The translations under genes and the position numbers were made by a program. Shown in pieces: positions 11,042-21,992 of a stretch of 64,000 nt of DNA; positions within the stretch are counted from its first letter, which is position 1, and each line of letters opens with the position of its first letter. The notes under the pieces were generated by a model. It was given only the letters and a program-made list of their open reading frames with translations, was not told the DNA's origin and ran no database searches. Source of the DNA: Bisporella sp. PMI_857 (taxonomy: Eukaryota > Ascomycota > Leotiomycetes > Helotiales > Helotiaceae); NCBI GenBank assembly GCA_021307315.1, contig JAJSPD010000049.1, forward strand, positions 124,001 to 188,000. Direction: 5' to 3'.

Positions 11042-12379
11042 TTATAAATCCGAGTCATCTGCACTCATTAAGCCAAGTTCCAGACTGTCCACCAGACTCT
11101 TGCTCACAGCCATTTCCCTAAAACTAACCCGCTTCGTCCACCAGTCCAGCCATCCTTCTGCTCTCGCTCCTTCCTCAGGATCCAGCAAGCCAGCACTAAC
11201 ATCGACCAGATCTGGTCTCTCAGCTATACGCGGGTTAGTCCCCAATATGCCATTGCTTTGTGCATGTTACTTCAAAGAGAATATACAGACACGGAGGAGA
11301 AAGGCAGCAGGAGATAAATCTAAAGGAGCTCACTTACCACAATGCCAGAAAACAGTCGCACCACAAGTGCCGCAAAACTCTCTCCACACTCCCTCCGAGC
11401 TATCATATCTTTTCAGGGTGCCGAACTTATAGTCCAGTGGCTCTCCATCTCCCTGGAAAATATTGCATTTAGGGACGAAAGCCCAAGGTTGAATCTCAAA
11501 GCCGTCTTTGCATCAGCACCACAATGACCTGAAGCTTAGGTCTCCTTGGGAATAAAGATAAAAATAAAGTGGCTTGGTACAAGCTTACCCAGAGGCCAGA
11601 CGACAAGACTTGCATGTACAAGTGCCAGCCAGATATTTGGTATCGTTATCCCTCAACCACCACGTCTCATTCTCAGGATTTGCCGACGATGCACTACCAT
11701 GATACGGAACCATCAAATCCGGAAACGGGCTCCAAACCTTCCTACTCTCCTCGCCCGGCCTCGAGATCCAAAACCTCACGCCCCCACAATGACAGCTCCC
11801 TTCGAGCCTCTCCTTCTCCCTCCCCTCCCCTTCCTTCCTTTTCAATTTCCGCAGCTGACTAGGCGGGACCTCCGTCCCGCTATCCTGCAACAACCACCTG
11901 CTCAGCGATCGCTCGTGGCCCGCCGGATCATCAAAGGCGGTACGCAACCAGATAGAAACACCACCATCCAACGTATCCGCCACATACTTGCACCCCGACC
12001 ACCTGATAACACCCTCCGTCCTATCCCACAGCCCCGTTGCAATGCTATATATCCTGCCCTGCCCTTCAGGCTTCTCCCTCCCGACCGCAACATGCGCGCC
12101 GCAAGTCCCGCAAAAATACCTCGTCAACGCATCCGACGTCTTGTAGCTCACGAGTTTATAGGCGTCCGGGTCGAAATCGTAGTCTGACGGGTCCAAGGAA
12201 GGGTCCTTGGCCAAGTTGATGTACGAGATGCCTACGGAGCCGGAGAGCTTGCGGCACGTGGTGCAGAGGCACAGAGCACGGGGGAAGGGGAGGGCGGACG
12301 CGGGGTAAGACCATGTGTAGGAGAAAGCTCCGCAGGCACAGGCTGCTGTGATTGGATCGGTGGGCTGAGGGTTCTTCAT
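11042..12379 (-). CDS. tandem GFA (CENP-V/formaldehyde-activating-like) zinc protein, with an out-of-frame first intron
   Basis: Translation from the ATG at 12379 gives a first GFA domain (CACGAFSY, LCTTCRK, YFCGTCGAHV) and the start of a second (GSCHCGGV, CTCKSCRLASG). Two further exons, 11505-11338 and 11223-11042, carry the rest of the second domain (FEIQPWAF, FCGTCGATVFWHC). The 114-bp second intron (11224-11337) joins perfectly. The first intron (donor GTAAGC at 11588, only usable acceptor AAAG at 11506) leaves the reading frame off by one base: the three exons sum to 1141 nt. Read straight through, translation stops at TAA and yields 264 aa. GFA-family proteins bind zinc through such cysteines. 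Their true substrates in fungi are mostly unknown, and glutathione-dependent formaldehyde chemistry is only the founding example. It is either a recent frameshift, a base error, or unusual splicing. Confidence 0.75.
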
Positions 12380-13522
12380 GGCGATTTTGAGGGTGGCATG
12401 CGAATGTAGGTATATCTGGTAGGGTCCAAATCTAGATGTCGTAAGTGGGGTTGACGTCCCGTCCGCAGCGTCAGGTCTTCGAAAAAAAAAAGAATCTGAT
12501 GATGAATAGGGCCAAGCAAATGTAGCGTGATAGACGATGGCACTTGCCAGAGGAGATTGTAGGTTTGAAATGGCAGAATAGAAAGTAAGGACGGAGTTGA
12601 TAAAGCGTGAGCTAGGTTCTTCGCAGTCCATCAATTTGGTGACGCAGTATCAAATGCAACGTTGTAAGCACGGGATAATTAACAAAAAAAACTCAAGCAA
12701 GGAAAGGCAACCAACAAGAGTAGAATCAAAAAGCTCACGAACGCATGGGAAACACATGATAATCAGCACAAGTCTTTCATTGACTTTATTATTACCTCCC
12801 CGACCACCCCTTCCACGGTCACCTGTTCCGCCGTACTCTATGTCACTAATTAAATTCTATAGCGACAGTATATCCCTTCCACGCCGGCATCCAATATCTA
12901 TGCTCTACCTTTCTCTCCCAGAAAAGTGATGCTCCGTCCGAATGTCCCATGGCCGCCAAAAACACCTCTCTCCGGCAATTACCCAAATCAACACCGGACT
13001 CAGATGTCGGATTTATATTTAGCGAATGTTTTTTTGCTCCAAGCAAATAATAATAGTAGAAGGATCTAAGCTTTTACAAGCAAAGAATGCACATGCGAGC
13101 CCGGCCAGAAAATTCCAATCCTCTTCTAACCCCCCGAGAGAATGGCTGGCGGTTACTCTAGCGATGGTATTGTACACAAAAAATGAGCTCTGCGCTAGCA
13201 GAGCAGAGAAGCGAACGTCGAAGATGAAGGCCGTGATCAATGGATTTCGAGGTCGTAGGAATTGAGGTCATTGAGTTGATCATAGCAGATTATCATTAAT
13301 ATGTTCTTGGAAAAGGGGTCCACAAAGTTCCACGTCTTTGCTTCTGGTGAGGTAGAAGAATTTATACAGAGCGGATTTGGAAGCGGAGTGAGAATCTTGA
13401 GGATGGAAAATTCGCTCATATGCTAAACGCCGTAACATGATGATGCCGTAAATCGTGAGACTCGACAGGGGTCGATGTCGAGCTGGTTATGTTGTACTTC
13501 GGATGTGTGGAAAGCTGTATGA
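12380..13522. other. intergenic
   Basis: This is the 5' region of the GFA gene and the 3' region of AUR1. The GFA frame stays open upstream to about 12634, but the GFA domain starts directly after the 12379 ATG, so the extension is probably untranslated. No other gene is supported. Confidence 0.4.
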
Positions 13523-14960
13523 CTATCTAAAATCGCTAAGTTCCGTGTCTGATGCTTGAGATGCCAGAGTATCTCCTTCCCATGAAGAATGGCTCTCATC
13601 CACCGGGCTGCGAGATCCCGAAGAGATGGAGGATGACGAGCCAATAGTCCACTCGTCACCGCTATCATGTCTGAAGTCGTCGCTACCAAAGACTGTAAGT
13701 CCATATTCGTATCCATTGCTAGGCGCATCTCCGAATTCGACATAATCGTACTCCCAGCGGAAGCTCTTGTCCATTTGCACCCTGGGCAAGAAGTTTGTCT
13801 TCGCGATATAGAATGCGATGGCGGCTAAAATTCCGCCAGCAACCAGATCAACCGCGTAGTGGTGCGAAAGATACATGGTTGCCCACCACATCCACATAGC
13901 ATACCCAATTACAAATGGACGTAGCTTGGGGAAGCAATGGCTCATAAAGAGGGCTTCTAAAATCGCGTTCCCAGAATGTAGTGATGGAAACGCTCCGAAC
14001 ACCAACGGCGATGCGGTGAAGTTCGTTGTATACATATCAATACCAAACAGTTGATCTATGCGTCTGAGTCCAGCTGGTGACCCCTCCATGGAGTAGTTTG
14101 CTGGCGCAAGTCCATACATGTTTTCGTACCATGGAGGCGAGCATGGGAAGATCAGCTGAATCGCAACCCCTAGGATATTCAAGTACCCGAAAGTTTGTGC
14201 ATAAACAGGTACTGTTCCCGGTGCAGCAAACAGGAACATGAAGATAGCCCAAATTACAGGTCCGCCAAAGTGTAGAATACCATATGGAAACCATGCCAGT
14301 ACATCCAATACCACGAACTGATGTGCCGAGAGGATGTTGCTTAAATTGGCACCGTAAAATATGTTTTCGAGGGCTGGCAGAACCTTCACCCAGATGTGTG
14401 GTCTATAATCAGCTGGAATGAATCTATTCGACCAGTCAGTCCCGAGATCTGCAATCAAAACCGCCGCCGATCACTGCCCAGACTGGCCCCAACATTGTGC
14501 ATGAAAATGTTTCGAAAAGTGTTTTAATAGAAGTGGCTTACCTAGCATTGAAGAAAAAGACGAGCCAAGTAGCTATAGGGAGGAAAGGCAAGAAAAACTG
14601 CCGTGTTGCGGGCATAAGCAAAAGTCCTATAAGCGCACATGCTGCGCCCGTCTTCATCAGCGGCCCTGGTGCCTGGCTGATGGAGAGCGAGAACACCGCG
14701 ATGATGATTAGAACCAGATACTTTGCATCGTACACTGACCACCTGTGTGCTCGTAGTGCCTTTATTGTATCATGAGGGTTAAATGACGTTTCGATGGAGG
14801 CGATGTTAGAGGCAGGCGAAATAGCAGAGCGGAACTTGGAGCGTAACCGTCTGCGATATCTGCGCGGTATGGGGTTCAGTATTGAGGGCCATGAGAAGGG
14901 CATGTTGACTTTGGTGAAGGTAGATGATATGTGTGAAGCGTAAAAGCTCGAATCCGGCAT
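13523..14960 (-). CDS. AUR1: inositolphosphorylceramide (IPC) synthase catalytic subunit, AUR1
   Basis: Two exons: 14960-14542 and 14423-13523. The 118-bp intron (GTAAGC…CGAATAG) gives 439 aa. The enzyme moves phosphoinositol from phosphatidylinositol to ceramide in the Golgi, an essential fungus-specific sphingolipid step and the target of aureobasidin A. The joined region reads FNARFIPADYRPHIWVKVLP, followed by ENIFYGANLS, as in known AUR1 proteins. The lipid-phosphatase-type catalytic motifs are PSLHSG (His about 289) and SHHYAVD (His about 328, Asp about 332). Their spacing of 39 and 4 residues matches the yeast His255/His294/Asp298 triad. Several membrane segments are clear. The last 80 or so residues form an acidic, Ser-rich cytosolic tail. 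An earlier acceptor would bring an in-frame stop, which fixes the exon 2 start. Confidence 0.95.
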
Positions 14961-17601
14961 GACCTTTTGGTTGTAAGAGCCGCCCGAGCAGTTGGTGGTT
15001 CGGATAGGGACTTTCTTGACGGAAGGCCGGATGCGCTCGGGGGTTAGCTAGGTGGCGGGATATATAAGGGGTAAGGTCGTGGTAGTATGCTATGATGTGC
15101 ACATGAAGTCGATATTTGGTTGTTGGTGGTGGTGGTGAAGGTATGGTGTGTTGAGAGAGAAAGGATGGACAACGAGGAGAGAGTAAGAGAGAGGATTTAG
15201 GGTTGCGAGGTATGGAAATGAAGAGCGGAAGCGTCGGGGATGTTGAAGGGTGTTTTGGGGGGCTTGCACTGTTCTGGGACTGGGAAGCTTAGACGGGTAG
15301 TGCTAGGCATATGCTTGGCAGATTATCACCCAATTTACTGGTCGCTAATAAAAGGCTGACAACCTCCCTTCCCCCCAGTTACTTTAGTTTACCACCAGCC
15401 ACAAAGGCGCTGTAATTTAGCTGTGAGTGCACACGCCAGTTCAAGATCAAAGGGGGGAGAAGCATTATTGAACGACAAAGGCTGATATTTTTTATTAATA
15501 CCTTATATGATGAAGACGAGTTAATAAGTGCTCTCACAATCAGCCTTATCTCTCTCTCTCTTTTCTCTTTTCTATCTTCTCTTCCTTTTTTCATGTGCTC
15601 TTGCATTTTACCTAGGCACTAACTACACTGACAACGGTACTTATCTTTCACCATACACCTCCTCGCGGGTAGATCCAGGCCTGCTGGCTTTCTTGATAAT
15701 CACAGAGCAGAGCAGAGCAGGGCAGAACAAGGCCAGCAGGCATTGCATTGACCCCACCCCTTCCTGTGCCATGCAAACGGATACCACTCACACAAAACTT
15801 GTGATCCGAGCGTGAAAACGCCGTCTGTGACTGGTCACAATCCATGGCACTTGCTCACCGTTATCGTGGTCGGTAATCAAATTATAGGAGGGTATGTATA
15901 ATATCATCTGTATTTGATCTGCTCGAATCTCCAAGTTTGCGGCGAGGATGCCCAATCTAACACGATGAAGTTGCACAATTGTCCTTGCATGCAAAATATA
16001 TTAATATTCGCGCAATTCAAAAGCTGTTTCGTCGCAGTTAACGGTGGGCTGTTGTCGTCATACAATGCTGACATGCACGTCAAAGCCATACATATGGCCA
16101 TCTTTGAAGCCGCACTTGTGAAGTCTTGGAGGTGTATCCTATCAGCCACACCACTCGATCAAAGCAAGCCGAGTCGCACGACATCTCTTATGTAACCTGC
16201 GAACTCACCACTCACCTTCATTCCTCCTCCTCCTCTACCCAAGAACATGATACAGAGGCCCGTGTGCCACAAAAACCTTAAGACCACACCATCCTTCATG
16301 GCTATGGTATTATGCACATCAGGACACGCGTTTACTAGAAAACATTGGCGTTTCTAAAAGCGTATTCAGGATTGAGCAAGTCTGTGGCTGTCGATGAAAC
16401 CAAGCTTCCTCAGCCTCACTCCCAACTCTTTTCCTAACCTTAGCATCAAACCAAACCCCATATATTACCGCATATTTTTCCTCAGCCCCGGCATTATGCT
16501 TCTGGATACCGTAAAATCTGCAATGCAGCCCAGAGATGCGAACAGAGTCATCAGCTAACCGAAATCTCGCTTCGAGCCCTTCCCTTCCCTGATTCGTTGA
16601 CATCGGCATATAGAACACAAATTCGCGAAGCGCCGTACCAGCGCATGGTTGCTAAGATCCCTAACGTTCGAACAACAGCACGTTTGCGAAAACCCCCCCC
16701 GCCTCCCCAAAAAAAACCCCAAAAAAACTCTAGAACAAAAGAACAAAAGGACATTGATGTCAAACAAAAAACTATCATTTCCCATCATCTATATTAAACG
16801 ACGAATACAGTCGGCCTTTTTTTCTGTCACGAAGCTCACATCCCTGAGAAGTCTTACCTAAGGCACCCACCCCAGTATCCCCCCCCAGTCATATCCACAG
16901 ATCATCACCATCCAATTTCAAAAATTTTCGCAATTCCGGTCGCTCAAAAACAACGAACGAAGGGGGGGGGGGGTTTTTTCTCTCATCCCCGCCGCTCCTC
17001 TCCTGAAATCTCCCCAACTTATTGCCGGGTATTGCACGAAAAAAATATTATTCAGTTGGGGGGTTGCGAGTTTTATGCAGCGAAAATATGAGGTCAAAAA
17101 AAAAAAAAAAAAGATATGCAAAAAAAAGGGCGGCTTCGGCAAATTGCGAGCTCCCCGAATGGAACTTGTAAAGTCCCGAGTCCCGAGCAGGGATCCTCAC
17201 ATTCTGGCCGCGGGAGTCAAAAAATGTGGCGTCGAAAGCGGCGCGAAAAAAAGGTTAAGATTGGCTGGCTCGGAATATATTAATAGGGGGGATCCATTGG
17301 GTTGATGAGAAAAACGCGTCGCGTAGGATGGTTTAAGTTGGGAAATGTTAATTCACGCGTTTCGGATTGCAGGATATTTGATTAAAAGGTGACGAGCTGA
17401 GAGAAAGCTATCCAGGGACCGGAGTAAGCGGTTTCTTTGATGAACTTGAGAGTGGAATTTTCCACGCTCAAGTATGACCCAAGCCCCAAAGTTGATTTTG
17501 TCTCCTCTAAAGGAACTCCCATACTTCGTGAGAGAGTTGAATCTACACATTTACACATCCCAAGCCTTTTCCTCCTATATCATCTTTTCCCTAATCCAAA
17601 C
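14961..17601. other. intergenic, 2.6 kb, homopolymer-rich
   Basis: The AUR1 promoter side has T/G-rich repeats at 15110-15290. There is a CAGAG/GAGCA tandem patch at about 15705-15730. A minus-strand frame at 16618-16319 has a protein-like look (…GLHCRFYGIQKH…) but no partner exon or family. Runs of C, A and G between 16693 and 16973 may form G-quadruplexes. No gene is called. Confidence 0.4.
16693..16973. repeat. C/A/G homopolymer cluster, G-quadruplex potential
   Basis: C8 at 16693-16700, a CCTCCCC block, A8 and C4 up to 16720 give at least four G-tracts of four on the minus strand. A run of 12 G follows at 16962-16973 on the plus strand, directly before T6. These meet the usual sequence rule for G-quadruplexes; function is unknown. 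Confidence 0.6.
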
Positions 17602-18733
17602 TTAGCTGATGGCCCTCATCGTCAACTCTACCGTCGCGAAAGTGCCCGCGCTGACCGGCATGGCCCTCAACAATGTTGGCCCGATGCCCTTCCAGAATCC
17701 CCTAACGCCCTCCGCTCTGAATGTCTGCGCAAAGCAGTCCCGCATTGTCTTGAACTTCCGATCCGCGCCAAACCCATCACTTTGCATCTTGCTCTTTACC
17801 ACATCCAAAGGATAACTGGCCAACCACAACGCTTCTCCTGCTAAGCCGCCATAGAACGCTACCTTGTAGGACGAGATGTCCTTGCGCTCGATCTTGTTGC
17901 GTGCTGCATCGCTATTCATCAAATATTCGAATGCGAGGAACCAGACCCCATAGGCTTGGGCTTCACGGAGGATGGTGACAGCCTCGCCGCGGTAGAGGCC
18001 AGCAAGGACGCCCTGATGAGCCGAGAGCTTGCGGACGCAGTCTAGTGGTCCCGAGTATAGTCTTGCTGCACCATGAGGTTGTGTCTGTAGCCGGATTCTC
18101 ACGTGCTCAACCGGACCCGAGATCACAGAGTTTGCAACACCAGCAAACGCACCGGCAAGGTAGTATTGGCCATAGCTTAGATTGGTGTTTAATGGATTCT
18201 TAGACGCGTTGTATTCTTCGAGACGCCGACGTGCTTGGTGGAAGGCGCCAAATTGTACAGACACGCAGGCACCGATTCCGATGAGCGGTGTGAGGGTCCC
18301 TTTGTAGAATGCAAGCGCGCCCTCATTCTTATAAATAGATTGCGCAGCTACAAGAGCATTTGGATACGCATTGGAGGTCTGGAGCCGGACTTTGACTATA
18401 TCGAACGGTTGACCTGCGTATGGTTAGCCAAAGGTTACTTTGCTTTGTGCTATAAGCATAGTAGAGAGGAATATATTATGATATTTCCAATCTCCAGAAT
18501 TTTAGGATCCCAAAGAGAAGCTCTCTTGTACATTCAATGTGCAAGACATGTCGGACTCCCCCACCGTTGTTTTCACGTGATAATAGTAGAAACTCGGTGA
18601 AAAGATAGAAAGTCTGAGACAGCATAAACTCACCCAGCAGAACTTGCGCAACCCCTCCAGCAGCTCCAGCAAATAGGTCCTTCAGCGTTCGCTTGAGTCC
18701 TCCCTCCTCGAGCTCCGCAGCTACGTCCGCCAT
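17602..18733 (-). CDS. mitochondrial carrier family protein, YMC1/amino-acid carrier type
   Basis: Two exons: 18733-18634 and 18413-17602. A 220-bp intron, the longest in the modelled genes here, joins in frame to give 303 aa. The splice rebuilds the first carrier signature GQPFDIVKVRLQT. The second and third repeats carry SGPVEHVRIRLQT and SYPLDVVKSKMQ. Each repeat has the usual pair of membrane helices and a GxxxFYKG/GLYRG/GFWKG-like turn, so the three-fold, six-helix fold is complete. The fragment YKGTLTPLIGIGACVSVQFG is typical of the fungal YMC1/AmcA group, which transports amino acids or organic acids across the inner mitochondrial membrane. Carnitine or ornithine carriers are close alternatives. 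The exact substrate is an inference. Confidence 0.9.
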
Positions 18734-20934
18734 CTCGCCGGTCCCGGACTTCTACCCCTCCGTTTGGCTCAGACAAGCCTCCCTCTGGCGATTGCCTCTT
18801 CCCAAGATCTCAATTAGTCGTCTGGGGTTCGCTGTAAGCTTCCTGAGACAGATTTCTGAATTTGAAGAGGCGATTAAAGGTTGTGAGCGAGAATTGGTAG
18901 AAATTATTTTCTGTTTGGTGAGGATGAGGTGCTCCACTAGCGCAATCTATATGATCACATGATCGACACCGCCTCGATTCCTTTATCTCTTTCCACCCCA
19001 GCCAAAAAAATCTCGATATGCCCCGATTACAAGCAAACCTAAATAATATATCCTTGCGCTTGGGCACATATCCGAGAATTCTAAATGAATACTTATCCTG
19101 AAGCTTGTTCTTGACCTCAATTTCTGCAAGCAAAATCGTTGTGATCTCTACAAAATTTAGCCATACTATTTACTTTTTTTCAGGATATCAGAGCACACAT
19201 CATTCACCTTAAACATCTCTCTCTCTCCCTCTACACATACTTCCATCCAAGTAAAATAAAACTATAAACCAACAAAACCTAGATGCCTGGTTCTGTCGAT
19301 TGCGTTCTGACTGCCTATAGGGCAACGAAGTCCAAATAGAAATAATATGAGCTCATAGTAGATTGATGATTCAACGTTGTAAAGCTCAAACATGGAGATT
19401 GCCTCTCACTGTGGCAGGGAGTGTTTTGGCCCATTCTATTATTAAGGGAAATCCCAATGCTATTCTATACCAGGATAGTCGCCATCATATGTAAAGGTCT
19501 AGTGAAATTGTAAGTGGTATTCGCAAGCATGATTTTATGAAGTTACCGAAACCCCATTTTTATTTGGAGTATAAGTCGTTAGCCAAAATATCATCCTCCA
19601 GGAATATGCGTTTGCACCACTAAACCGAAGTTCTGGACATAACCCTGATCTTGCCTCTTGCACCATGTTCAGAACCCCTTCTTTACCGAACTACCTAAGC
19701 TTGAAAGCTTACGGGGGCTGCAAACCAGAATAAAAAGTCCGTACGTCTCAACAAAAGTCAGAACCCGTGCCGGAAGTGTTCTATCCTGGAATGTCTGGGA
19801 GTATCCTTCTATGAAGCAGAAAGAAAAGCCCCAAATCTTCGGATCTTACAGACCATGAACCCTCTCACCTAGTACGCGGTCAGCCCTCCCCCTAGTCTTC
19901 CTAGCCCCCAGCTCAAATTCCTTTGAGTATGCATATCATGCTCCTTCCACCAAACGCAAGAATAGAGCCATCCTCTCCTTCACTTCATAAGGACCTCACA
20001 AGGAAACCGTCAACTCCTCACCTAATCCGCATCTTGACCACCTTCCACTGCTCCCGTCCTAGAAACTACCAAAACACGACGACAAGAACCCGCATCCTCC
20101 TCTCGAATCAGCGCATCATATGCAACAGAAATCTCCCACGCCCACGTCGCCAACTACCCTTTCCCTTTCCCTCTATCTTGCAGAATGACACACAACCTCC
20201 GCCAGCCTCCCAACCACAAAGCATCGTCAACCCCTTTACCTCACCCTTCCCCTCCTACCCACCCCTCCATCAACAATCCCCAGACGGGCAGGAAGCGATC
20301 AAGATAACAAAGCCTGACGAAAGTAAACATCAGTACTAATATCAACAGTTATATATATACATACGCAAGAATCGATACATCGCCATCATCGCTTCGTGCA
20401 TATCTAGCCGTCCAAACAAACAAGAACACAGCAAGCCCGGTCACAAGAAGAGGACGTCCACGTGAGCGTAAGCAAGACAAGAATGGAATCGCCCAATATA
20501 GCGAGGCTCAAGCAGTGGTACGACAGCTGGGTAGGCGAGCTGATTGGGCCATGCGTGCGGTGCTTGTTGGTGGCTGATGCTGAGAACTGTATTTTAACGT
20601 CTCCTGCTTAAAAGCTCTAGTATCGAGCTCCCGGGGCTCTAGAGGATCGCTTTAACTTTTTTAAGTCGCTGGCGGTGGCCGATGTTTGTTTTGGGAGGCT
20701 GGAAATTGGCTTCTCCTTGGGTTCAGAACGGGAAATTATATATATCAAATCGGGAGAGTAGTGGGGAAAATGGAGCTGCAAGAAATATCAATTTATATGC
20801 TCCCGCCCCCATCCCAGGAGACTCTTGATGCTAATTCTATTGCCATTAAATATATACACAGCCGTTAACCGATCCTTATGTTTTTCCGTCATGTACACCC
20901 GCCCTTGCTCAGACCCAAAATGAAATGCTCAACG
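18734..20934. other. intergenic, 2.2 kb
   Basis: Promoter side of the carrier, then pyrimidine-rich DNA at 19860-20330 that gives a proline-rich plus-strand frame (19923-20339) of low complexity with no motif. No gene is supported. Confidence 0.4.
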
Positions 20935-21992
20935 CTAACTTGATTCAGAATGGTTGGAATATCCATAGGGTATATAAGGAATAGGGAAGATATTAGCACC
21001 AACAGTGCTCACGTATGTTTCGTCATCAGTGCACATGCCACCTCCAGATGGTCCGATGTGCGGGCTGCAGGGAGCAGTTAGTATGATTTCTATTTTGGAA
21101 CTGTCGAGCAAACTTACCAGTGCACCTCCGGCCGGTATGGGATCATGTTCTGGTGCACACTCCTGCAAAAGAGAGTGTTTCTCCCTAGCTCGAATGCTTG
21201 ACCCAGGCGGATATCCTGGGTAAGGTACGAGAAGCAAGTTGAATAATCGGCGTACTGTTGATTCGTGCCGTTGCAATAAGTGCCATGAGTTATACAAGCG
21301 CCATGTGCCACGGCTGCTTGTAGCTTGAGGAGAGCATCTTCTTTTGAAGTTGCGCCTAGTCGGGGGGCACTGAGGAAATCCCGTTAGTCATAATCTTCAT
21401 ACGCAATTATAGGATAGTCTTACCTTGCGGTGACAATGTAGTCAACCAGCCATTCCCAATATCTGAATGTCACATCGAACTGTGTAATCTCCCCGTTCTC
21501 ATTGTATGTGTTCCAGGAATCAATCTCCACGGGAACTACCAAGCCCAGACTGGTGAAGTTGAATTGTAAACGAGCCGCTACAGATGTGATATATTGGTTT
21601 GCGGTGAAGTGCAAGAATTCGTAGCTTACGGGAACACCAATTAAGCTGATCACTTCTGGGTGGTCGGCCGAGTTTGCGAACAGGCCAAAAAGGTACTCGG
21701 TATTCAGTTCACGTCCCTCGAATGTTCGAGTAATATCAATCCTGCCTTTAACATTCTCCGCAAGCAAGGTCGAATTTATGGATTGTGCTTGCTTGACATC
21801 TGCCGGCCAAAGGAAGTTGTCGTAAAACTTCGTTTGCAGGTTGTATAATTCATCAAAAGTAAAATGTGGTTGTGTTGGAGTTGCAGGTGGACCATTGGGA
21901 GCGTCGACCTGTATCTGACTCCTTACGCCGGGTACAAGCAGTCCACAAGTTGTTGCGACTAGCCAAACTAAATAGAGGGGTAGTTCGACCAT
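20935..21992 (-). CDS. secreted protein of unknown function, 316 aa
   Basis: Three exons: 21992-21424, 21369-21118 and 21064-20935. Introns of 54 and 53 bp (GTAAGA…CTCAG, GTAAGT…TGCAG) join in frame. The start at 21992 is preferred over the open extension to 22124 because it puts a clean signal peptide first (MVELPLYLVW…GVRS, cleavage near residue 25). The mature part has N-glycosylation sites (NST, NFT, NGT) and an NTF2-like-looking centre (…FDVTFRYWEWLVDY…). The C-terminal third is Cys-rich (ACITHGTYC, STC, FCRSVH, HCPHIGPSGGGMC). I recognise the general pattern as a conserved fungal secreted protein but cannot name a family or activity. It is probably extracellular or wall-associated. Confidence 0.8.

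Noticed and set aside
11546..12187. 213-codon plus-strand frame, Pro/Arg-rich
   Set aside because: It is antisense to the GFA-domain exon, whose cysteine motifs are clear. Its composition is that of a reverse-strand shadow.
8591..14960. A metabolite gene cluster formed by transporter, GFA protein and AUR1
   Set aside because: There is no backbone synthase, oxidase set or pathway regulator, and AUR1 is a housekeeping sphingolipid gene. Proximity alone is not evidence.
19923..20339. Proline-rich 138-codon frame
   Set aside because: It comes from pyrimidine-rich DNA of low complexity, with no motif, no conserved-looking block and no splice partner.
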